The notes under the pieces: model-generated
The model's database searches: none
The model's input: the letters and a program-made list of their open reading frames with translations, nothing else
Told to the model about the DNA's origin: nothing
Shown: positions 55,885 through 64,000 of the stretch, piece by piece
Numbering within the stretch: position 1 is the first letter of the stretch
How the letters are laid out: each line of letters starts with the position of its first letter
Source: Luzula sylvatica
Taxonomy: Eukaryota > Streptophyta > Magnoliopsida > Poales > Juncaceae
Reading direction: 5' to 3'
Assembly: GCA_946800325.1 (NCBI GenBank)
Contig: OX326956.1
Span: forward strand, 69,993,087 to 70,057,086
Length of the DNA: 64,000 bases
Made by a program: the position numbers and the translations under genes

Positions 55885-58230
55885 TTAGATAATAAGATTA
55901 TCTAGAACTTTCATGAGGAAATATATTTCATTTGAGTGATTTATCATTTTAGTTTTAATGGAATACCGAAAGGATGCGACAGTTTGACATACAGTTAGTA
56001 AAACCGTCATAACTTTCGCATCCGAACTCCAATTGGGCTGGGCCAAATTGAGTTGGAAATATAATTTTGTATGTTCTATTATTTCCAAATCAGTGCCAAA
56101 TATCAACATGTAATATGCATACAGACAAATGATGACACCTTTGTTATTATTGAATTTGCAATAAATGCATTTATCCGATTTATTTATTGTGAATCCATTC
56201 ATTAATAGAATTTGGTCAAATATTTCATGCCATTGTTTAGGCGTCTGTTTTAGTCCATATAATGACTTGACAAGTTTACATACATTGTTTTCTTGACCAG
56301 GCAATACATACCCTTCAGGTTTTTCCCTGTACTTCTTCTAAATTACCATTTAGGAAGGTTGTTTTCACATCCATCTGATGAATGACCATATTATGCAATG
56401 TTGTCAATGCAATTAGCATTCAGATTGTTGCAATCCGAGCCACTAGTGCATAGGTATCAAAATAATCGATACCTTCTCTTTGAGTCAAACCTTTGGCAAC
56501 CAGTCTTGCTTTATATTTATCAATTGTTCCATCCACCTTCATTTTCTTTTTGAAAATCCATTTGCAATCGATTGGTTTGCAACTAGGTGGAAGATCTACC
56601 AACACCCAAGTGTTGTTTTCGAGAATTGAATCAATTTCATTATGAATTGCCTCTTTCCAAAATATGGCATCATTCGATTTAATTGCTTCATTAAAGCTCA
56701 TAGGATCTCCATCGGTATTGAAACGGTATGGAATTTCTTTCTTGACAGAATCTCTAGTACCATCAACTAGATACATAAAGAAATCTGGTCCAAAATCTTT
56801 TGCTTTTCTAATTCTTTTGTTTTTCCTTGGTTTGGTATTTTCGACTTTCTCATTGTCGAAGTCTTGTAAGTTGGACCTAGGAATTGAACTAAATCTATTT
56901 TCATCAAATATAGCATCTCTTGATTCAATAATAGAATTTACATTTATTGAATCATTTGGTTCAACTACCATGAACCTATATGCTTTGCCATTTTGGGCAT
57001 AACCCAAAAATATACAATCAATTCCTCTTTCACCCAATTTTTTCTTTTTGGGTTATGGCGACAATTGCTCGACAACCCCAAACTTTGAAATAATTGAAGT
57101 TTGGTTTTATTTTCTTGAAATATTCATTTGGTGTGACTTTATTATTTCTATTTAAAATATGGCACGCTGTCAAAGCAGCTTCCCCCCCAAAAACCTTGTT
57201 CCAAACAAGAATTAGAAAGCATTGCATTTATCATTTCTGTCAGAACTCTATTTTTTCTTTCCGCTACACCATTTTGTTGTGGTGAGTAAGGTGCAGTTAT
57301 CTGATGGATAATGCCCTTTGATTCAAAATAATGGGGTTTAAAATATTCACCCCTTCTATCAGTTCTCAAACACTTGATAGAGCTTTCAGTCTGTAATTCA
57401 ACTTCATTTTTGTAAACTTGAAACTTTTCTAAAATTTCATCTTTTGATTTCAATAAATATACATAATAATATCGTGAATAATCATCGATAAATGTAACAA
57501 GATATTTCTTTCCACCAATAGTTGGTGTGTTGTGAAAATCGCATACATCATAATGTACAAGCTCAAGTAAGTTTGAACATCTTGTTACCGTTGAGTATGG
57601 ATTTTTAGTAATTTTCGTAAGTTTACAAGTCTGACAACTTGTAATATTCTTATCAAAAGATGAAATTAAATCAAGTTTTACCATTTCCTGTATTTTACGG
57701 AAATTAACATGTCCGAGACGACTATGCCACATACAAGGCGAGTCAACCATATAAGCTGAAACATCATTATTTATTACATTAAGCTTGAACATACCATTAC
57801 ATAAGTAACCTTTCCCAACAAATTTTTCACCCCTTGACAGAATAAACTTATCTGCCTCAAATACAAGTTTAAAATCAAACTTATTTAACAATCTACCTGA
57901 TACAAGATTTTTCCTAACATCTAGAACATGATAAACATCACGTAACAATAGAGTCTTTCCACATGTAAATTCGATCTCAGAAGTTCCTTTGCCTATAACC
58001 GGCACGGTGGATGAATTACCCATGTACAAGACAGTTCCTTGCTCTACTGACTCATAGATCTTAAATAAACCTCTGTCTTTGCATACATCACGTGACAATA
58101 AGAGTGGTTAGCAAGAAGCGCATCTTTCGTTGACATTGGATAAAGTTACCACCGTCAAACCTCTATAATTTCACAATGTCAGAAGACATTTCTTTGTGGT
58201 TAATTGGGACCATTATATCGAATAAGTCTT
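55885..58230 (-). pseudogene. Decayed Ty1/copia polyprotein
   Basis: On the minus strand, in order from 58230: a gag start (FDGGNFIQCQRKMRFLL) joined directly by a deletion to the C-terminal part of protease (SRDVCKDRGLFKIYE, VLYMGNSSTVPVIGKG); the GAG-pre-integrase zinc region (CMWHSRLGHVN, ITSCQTCKLTK); the integrase core (VTFIDDYSRYYYVYLLKSKD, PYSPQQNGVAERKNR); linker; then reverse transcriptase (WKEAIHNEIDSILENNTWVL, KARLVAKGLTQREGIDYFDT, VCKLVKSLYGLKQTPKQWHE). Reading frame breaks occur near 57,150-57,230, 57,035 and 56,305-56,420. The catalytic aspartates of the polymerase box are replaced by tyrosines (YAYYMLIFG). The gag nucleocapsid and the protease active-site region are absent. It cannot be active. 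Confidence 0.9.
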
Positions 58231-58945
58231 TAAGATTGTTGGTGGTAGTGGTATGGTAAATATAAGATAATGACACTTAGAGATGGTAAGTGGATAATTC
58301 AGAGAGAATGGTAATTAGAGATGGCTACTATTCGCGTTACAATGTCGCTGTCCTTAAAATACTTATTCGTCCCCACCAATTATATTATTTGGTGTGCAAC
58401 GGATCCAACGAATAGCCTTCCAGGATACAGTAGCATTTCTGACTGTGTTTGCACAACGGAATCAGACCCAAACACCTACTCGAAAATATCAGGACTATCG
58501 TAACACTTGCCAAACAAATTCTGCAGTAATTTGTTCGAAGTGTATTTGTAAGAAAATTAATCGAGAAGTATAAGACTTGTATGAGATTATATCTCTTTTT
58601 TTCTCTCTTTCTTTCTTGAATTTTTGGTATGGTTTTCTCTTTCTTATTTTCTCAACAATCATCGTCTATTTATAGTGAATTTGATAATGTCATATCATGA
58701 CACATGACCATTCATGTGTAAGGATGCACGTCATATTTTATTCATGTGATGACACATTGACATCCATGTGTCACCATGCATGTTATTTTAGATTCCTATT
58801 ATGACACATAATCATGCATGTGTAACTTGCATGTTAACAATTTATCTTGTTATGACACATACAGATACATGTGTAAGTTGCATGTTCGTATCATCTTATT
58901 TCATGACACATAATTTTCACATTATTAATATGATGACACATAATG

Positions 58946-59010
<65 letters not shown>

Positions 59011-59040
59011 ATGACACATAATATCATCTAAATTTGACCA
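58231..59040 (-). mobile_element. Probable 5' LTR/leader of the copia element
   Basis: To the right of the gag start (upstream on the minus strand) there is a TATA box (TTCACTATAAATAGACG, about 58,668-58,684) with a leader-like region. Farther right are repeated TATGACACAT / ATGTGT motifs in both orientations (58,690-58,995) around a (TA)n run. This looks like the U3-R-U5 of the copia element. A TG...CA boundary and primer site were not pinned down, and it is unlike the LTR at 54994. Confidence 0.45.
58952..59007. repeat. (TA)n microsatellite
   Basis: About 28 TA units, flanked on both sides by ATGACACATAAT repeats. Confidence 0.95.
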
Positions 59041-61076
59041 TGAGGATTATGACATTATAATCATGCCATTAAGAGATTATAAATATACAAGTCAAATAAA
59101 TCTTGTTAATTTTCTAAAATAAAATATCTAAAACAAAATTTATTATATATTAAAAATAAATTTTATTTTGAAAATCATTAACACATTATGCTTTCATAAT
59201 TCATGATATTCATTTTTGAGGTTATACATGACAATCATGATGGTGTTAATTCATGATTAATTAGTAATTCAATTAACATCAAATTAATCTCAAATTTATA
59301 TGTATAAATATATTATCGATTAATTAGCATGTATTTTATTGGTATGTTTAAATTAAAGATTAATTTGTTTATTTTTTGTGTTAATTGGATTATTAATTAT
59401 TCTCACTAATTTTTCTCGAAATATGTATAGAAGAAGATGTGAGAGAGGAGTTATTGGGGCAAAGTAAAATTTCCCATTTTATATACATAAACGAAAGACT
59501 ATTGATAGATTATAGATATAACGGCTATTCTTTCAACTATGCTATGCATACATATAGGGAAAATATATGGCATTTTCATAACTCCAAAGAAAATTGAATT
59601 GATTAGACTTTTCAATTGAATCGATCCAAATAAGTATTGATTTGAGTGTTAATCAATTCAATTAAGGTTTTTCGATTGATGCACCAAGACTACTTTTTGT
59701 GTTCGAGAGAGCCATATATAACCCCGTACTTATACTACATCCATAATTATCGTTCTTGTAAAATAATTTGGTCGAGATGTATATTTAATATATGTTAGCC
59801 AGTAGGTAGCCTGTAATTTAAGTCGTACTGTAATTTCTGTATCTAGTAATTCCTGAGAAAATAAACATTGCTAGACTTCAACAATTCTATTGACTTGGAA
59901 AAATCCATGAACAAATGCAGGGACCAACTAGAAGAGTCCTAATTTTGTTATCCAAACAAGATTTTGAATGCATTTATTTGACAGAAATGCCTGCCTTGTA
60001 AAAAGAAATGATTAACCAAGGGAGGTCACAATCTTTAAAGCTTGCTTTACGTCCATTACTTATGGTGGTGGTAAAAGCATGTCTCAATCGGTTCACCCTC
60101 GCAAGTCAAGTCTTTGCTGAAAAGCTATGTTGCTCAGATACGTCAAAATCCGACCCGTACCCATATCTGATATGTATCCGTATCTGATACGGATACACTA
60201 CGATACGCGTTCAATACATATCAGATAGACGTATCCTAACAAATAATATAAATTTGTATCCAGATACGATTTAAATACGTTTTGGATACGGCCACCTAAT
60301 TTTATAAGCAGCCATGAGTCAATTGACTGAGTTTGATGTGTGCTCTGCAGTGTGCTTGCAATCAAAAGTAAAAGCGTGGTATAATTTTATGAATCTTGTG
60401 GTGGTTCCGGTACCGTGCATAACAACAGTCAGATAAAGACTCATGGGCTCGGCCCATTATCTGTATTATTTATTTCTTTAGTAACATATTTTATTGGTTT
60501 TGTAACTGTGAGATTTTCGGTGACATATAATTTTGTAAGGATCAATACTCATAAAAAAAAATATTGCTAAAAAAATATAGTACACCGTGTGGAGGACGGA
60601 ACAATAAGACTCACACGATGTAAGGTTCTTTTGTGTTATATTTGGTATGTTGGAAAAATTAAATATGATTGCTAATTTGCTATGATATTAACTATGTTTT
60701 GATTTTTGTGTCTCATTGGCAGAACCAAGCGCTTCTCAAGCGGTACGAGTACTGGTACCAGTATAAAGATGGATTAGGTCACAACAGCTCGTACTTATAT
60801 TATCATGCTAATATATTAATTTTGATTATGAGATCTTATTTAACAGATATCAGCTAAATTCATTTATAAATTGCAATGAACTAAGAAAACGAGTTCTCGG
60901 ATAAGCGGAGTTACCAAATTATCCTCCAAATGCAAATAGAGTGAGTCTAATAAATTTTTTCTACACATTCAAAACAATTTATTTTGTTTTTTCTCATTAA
61001 TTCTCTAAAATGCGTACTAATTTTTGCAACCTCAAAACAACTAGTTCAATATTTCTATTTTTGGAATGGTGAAACC
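59041..61076. other. AT-rich interval with MITE debris
   Basis: No firm gene. About 59,165-59,480 is ATTAAT-rich and ends GGGGCAAAGTAAAATTTCCC, as at 4.5 kb, suggesting a MITE. About 60,130-60,290 has repeated GATACG/CGTATC motifs in both orientations. At 60,722 a good acceptor (CATTGGCAG) opens a less AT-rich stretch reading NQALLKRYEYWYQYKDGLG, perhaps a stray exon; I cannot identify it. Confidence 0.35.
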
Positions 61077-61264
61077 AGAAAGACCTTGTAAATGCCAATG
61101 GGTCCATAGTTTGGTTGGTTCAGTGTGAAACATCAAAAATCATATGTTGTGAGAGATTGTGGGTTCGATTTTCATTGGCATCAAAAAATTAGGTATCAGT
61201 AACGAAAACGATGCTTTGTCGGATACCATTCAAAAAAAAGAAAAAAAAGAAAGACCTTGTAAAT
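61077..61264 (+). mobile_element. tRNA-derived SINE with 17-bp target duplication
   Basis: The body at 61094-61247 (154 bp) is bounded by the perfect 17-bp repeat AGAAAGACCTTGTAAAT (61077-61093 and 61248-61264). The head has an A-box-like TTGGTTGGTTCAGTGTG and a B-box-like GGGTTCGATTTTC at tRNA-like spacing. The 3' part reads TTAGGTATCAGTAACGA, then TTTGTCGGATACCATTC, and ends in an A-rich tail. GGTATC and GATACC can pair into a stem. This tail matches the 3' end of the LINE at 54619. The perfect duplication implies a fairly recent insertion. Confidence 0.9.
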
Positions 61265-61594
61265 TAAAATGGTAAATCAAGAAAGGCCAAGTTTTCAGAA
61301 TTATAACGGTAAATTTACAATATTTTTTTAGAAAATATATTTTAGTTTTCAAATACTTATGTAGCAAGGGAAAGAACAGTAATTATTCTCTCTGGTACTG
61401 TAATCACAAATTTCATTAAAGCCTTAGGGAATGGGCAGTTTAAGATATAACTACTTTTACTTCTAAGTTCAATTCTAAGTTCAATTATTTTTGGAACGGG
61501 CAGTTTAAGGTGAATATAATTAATTGTAATTAATTGTAGAAGTACATATGTGTTGTTAAGGAAAGTTCAATTCTGAAGGTATATCTTAAACTAA
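61265..61594. other. Spacer, nothing recognised
   Basis: AT-rich, no gene. It contains a short duplication (GGGCAGTTTAAG twice, at about 61,434 and 61,498). Confidence 0.4.
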
Positions 61595-63211
61595 ACTAGG
61601 AAATTACCCGCGCTTCGCGGCGGTTTTGTTTCATTTGTTTTGTCATACACATAATATATAGTTATGATTTTTCGGAATCAAACATAAAACTTTGTGAAAA
61701 TAAAAATCATATTGATTAAGTAAGTTTGATGATGACAAAATTATTATACTATTTTTTAAATCCGACACAATTCAAAATATTTATTTAGTACATTAATGCA
61801 TATAAATTTTCATATCTAAAAATAAGAATAATAACATTTTAAAAGTTCAAAAAAATTATTTGTGTCTGATAAATTTTATGTTTCATTTTTATTATTGAAA
61901 AATATCATATAAGTTAAAGAAATTATTTGTGTTTAGTAGATAAATATCATTCATTTTTATTATTTTTTTAAAGATTAACATGAAATTATTTTAAGTAAAA
62001 ATTCAAATATAACATACTTAGTAGTATATGCAATTTTTTTCAATTATAGTTTAAAAAATAATAATAATTAGGCTTACAAGTCATTAATGTAATTATACTT
62101 ATTTTTATATATTGTTTTTACATAATTGTTTTCATAATTTTAAATTAGAGAAAAATATTGAATATATGACAATATGGATCTCAAAATAAAGATAAAATTC
62201 AAGTGAATATATTTCTTAATTTTGTGATGTATGTTTTATGACATTATATATTAATTTATTAATGTTAGATATTTAAACTATTCACATTCTATTTGTATTC
62301 ACAATTGATCATGTAATTAATTGTAGTTAATTGTAATCACAATTTTCCTTGCAACAATTGCACACAAGTCCATGACAAATACAAGTTCTTATGAAATATC
62401 TCCAAGCAAATTAGCTATGTAAAAGAAATAATGATAAAAAAGAAGTAAAAATAAATAATTGTTCAAAACTACATCTTCCTCGTCTAAAATAGAAACTTAA
62501 ATATTCTCTTCCATTTCAATTTCACAATTTTTCATGCTTTAAAATAAGGGAAATTCCATGTATGAACTTTCCAACCACGATTTTATCGGTATGGTTTCTC
62601 GATTTAACAATTTGAAGAAAAAATATACTTGCAATAAAATGAAAACCCGATAGCGACAATGTCACAATATTCATACTTTTTTTTATTTATGGTAAGACCC
62701 GCAACCACGATTGTTTTTATATGTATGGTCAATTTATATACGTGCAATATTATTTTATTTAGTTTGTGTCGTGTAATTGAAATATTGTATGATTATTCAA
62801 TTCAATATTTTTTATAAACTAATATTTAATTCATTATTATTTGTCTTTGCTTTTTTATCCGTTAATGTTCTCTCGTAAATGTGTACAATTCTCTATTTTT
62901 AATACATTCCTAAATTGGTTCGGCGACAATGGTTTTCCTACACAAGATATTTAATTTTACTCTTATTTCACATATATCCATGTTTCTATGTTATTATGAA
63001 TCGAGCTTAAAAATTACCAAGAAAAACAATTTATGACAATTTTAACATTTTTTGGGTTAATTTTAGATTTAATCATTATTATGTTCTAAAACCGGTTTAA
63101 TATATTTATGTTAATTGAATAAAATCTTACTATGCCAACAACATGCATTAAGCTATTATTAATGTAGAAACAATTAAAAAACCTGCAGCGAAGTCGTGAG
63201 TATTTTACTAT
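61595..63211. mobile_element. Hairpin-ended Helitron-like element next to RLP
   Basis: The left end is ACTAGGAAATTACCCGCGC then TTCGCGGCGG, nearly identical to the element at 6527, and homology to that element's interior continues to about 62,320. The right end at about 63,178-63,211 read in reverse is TAGTAAAATACTCACGACTT then CGCTGCAGG, a degraded version of the same terminus. Between 62,320 and 63,180 the sequence is AT-rich without genes. The right end touches the RLP copy's downstream flank and supplies its stop codon. Confidence 0.5.
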
Positions 63212-64000
63212 ATCAACAAAATGCAAAAGCGCAACTTCAATGACATGAGCATTCTTTTTAAAAAGTACAAAATAAATATTCGCTTGAAAACACACAAGGG
63301 CCTACTTAAGTTATACCAAGATCCAAAATAATTATTATTTGGCCAAATATTCCTTAGTTTTGCTAGACGGATCATCACATATACGTAGATTGTGTCGAAA
63401 ATGTTATCGACTTTTTGGAAAGAGTGGCATCTCCAATTTTGTTTGAGCATAAGAACACCCAAAAATAACCAAAATCCGAATCCCAAGCCAATTACGGTAA
63501 ACAAGTATAGAAGTATTTCATCCAAACGATTATTGTCGTTTTGCATAATATCGTTTTGTAAAGTTTGTTCGGTATTGCAACTCTTATTCAACAAAGAGCC
63601 ACATAGATAAGCATTACCTATGTATATATACGGGTCCAAAAGGGTTTGCAATTGATTTCCGTTTGGAATTTCTCCGGAAAGATTATTGTAAGAAAGATTT
63701 AATTTAGCTAAAAAGTTCAAGTTACTTAGGCTACGTGGAATAATAACCGAAAGCTCATCCATTCTAAGGTCCAGAGACTCAAGCAATCGCATATTACCGA
63801 TTTCCATCGGTATAGTTCCGTTTAAATTGTTGTTGGACAAATTTAAATTTATTAGTCCAACAAGAGCAAATATACTTCGCGGTATCTCACCCGTTAAATT
63901 ATTTCCCGACAGATCGATGCTTTTCAAAAAATTAAGGGTAGTGGAATACACAAGTAGAGATCCCTTCATAGATAATGACATGCTAACATTATAATAATTA
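63208..64000 (-). CDS. LRR receptor-like protein (RLP), 3' part, runs off window
   Basis: Only the C-terminal part is in the window: the end of the island region, four leucine-rich repeats (SIDLSGNNLTGEIP onward), the CGSLLNKSC cap, an acidic stretch, the membrane helix (ILLYLFTVIGLGFGFWLFLG) and the tail with YVYV (YxxPhi). Over this part it is more than 90% identical by eye to the RLP at 45346, indicating recent duplication. The Met at 63981 is internal; the gene continues beyond base 64000. The tail is longer than in the paralogue: after AKLR the frame stays open for about 40 more residues and ends at TAG (63210-63208), inside the terminus of the adjacent transposable element. Whether the upstream part is intact is unknown. 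Confidence 0.85.
   Translation of the reverse strand, partial: NYYNVSMSLSMKGSLLVYSTTLNFLKSIDLSGNNLTGEIPRSIFALVGLINLNLSNNNLNGTIPMEIGNMRLLESLDLRMDELSVIIPRSLSNLNFLAKLNLSYNNLSGEIPNGNQLQTLLDPYIYIGNAYLCGSLLNKSCNTEQTLQNDIMQNDNNRLDEILLYLFTVIGLGFGFWLFLGVLMLKQNWRCHSFQKVDNIFDTIYVYVMIRLAKLRNIWPNNNYFGSWYNLSRPLCVFKRIFILYFLKRMLMSLKLRFCILLI

Noticed and set aside
58801..59031. 76-codon plus-strand frame
   Set aside because: It translates the ATGACACAT repeats and the (TA)n run of the probable copia LTR.

Overview
The window is nuclear DNA of a flowering plant, most likely a eudicot. It is strongly AT-rich by eye. It has spliced genes with GT-AG introns, a nuclear tRNA gene with a Pol III terminator, plant-type gene families and a dense load of plant transposable elements. 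I cannot name the species.

Layout. 0-8.2 kb is mostly repeats: an unidentified low-confidence minus-strand gene model, a hAT element with a perfect 8-bp target duplication (3165-3750), an AT-rich foldback element, a PIF/Harbinger element swollen by simple repeats (4790-6397), and a hairpin-ended Helitron-like element (about 6527-8198). 8.67-10.5 kb holds a complete four-exon GT14 glycosyltransferase gene of the arabinogalactan glucuronosyltransferase type (minus strand). 11-18.9 kb is AT-rich, with a 170-bp Mutator-type foldback MITE and a hAT-like element. 18.98-21.78 kb is a complete eleven-exon ABCG7 half-transporter gene (plus strand), followed by tRNA-Arg(UCU) (minus) and a short SINE. 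23.17-29.27 kb is a satellite array of about 123-bp monomers organised as A/B dimers and, over part of it, as a 2.21-kb higher-order repeat. It abuts a 2.39-kb element with inverted termini that sits between two (TA)n tracts.

32.5-36.4 kb is a direct segmental duplication carrying two intact, intronless copies of a small one-helix membrane protein of unknown function. 39.3-41.1 kb is a three-layer nest of hAT elements, each with its 8-bp duplication. 44.6-64 kb is a receptor-like-protein (RLP) cluster on the minus strand: one intact 940-codon gene (45346-48168), one broken copy (about 53472-54610) and the 3' part of a third copy that runs off the window (63208-64000). Between these copies lie a Helitron-like element, a gypsy LTR with a gag start, a LINE tail, a copia LTR, a decayed copia element and a SINE.

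How it fits together. No operon-like cooperation is expected. The housekeeping genes (GT14 in Golgi wall-glycoprotein assembly, ABCG7 transport, tRNA-Arg) are independent. The RLP cluster looks like a typical immune-receptor locus growing by duplication and decaying by insertion. The points most worth following up are the nested satellite periodicity, a LINE and a SINE in the same window sharing a 3' hairpin tail, the paired small-protein genes whose coding sequence differs more than their 3' flanks, and the RLP copy whose stop codon lies in a transposon end. All coordinates and comparisons were made by eye, without alignment or database search.
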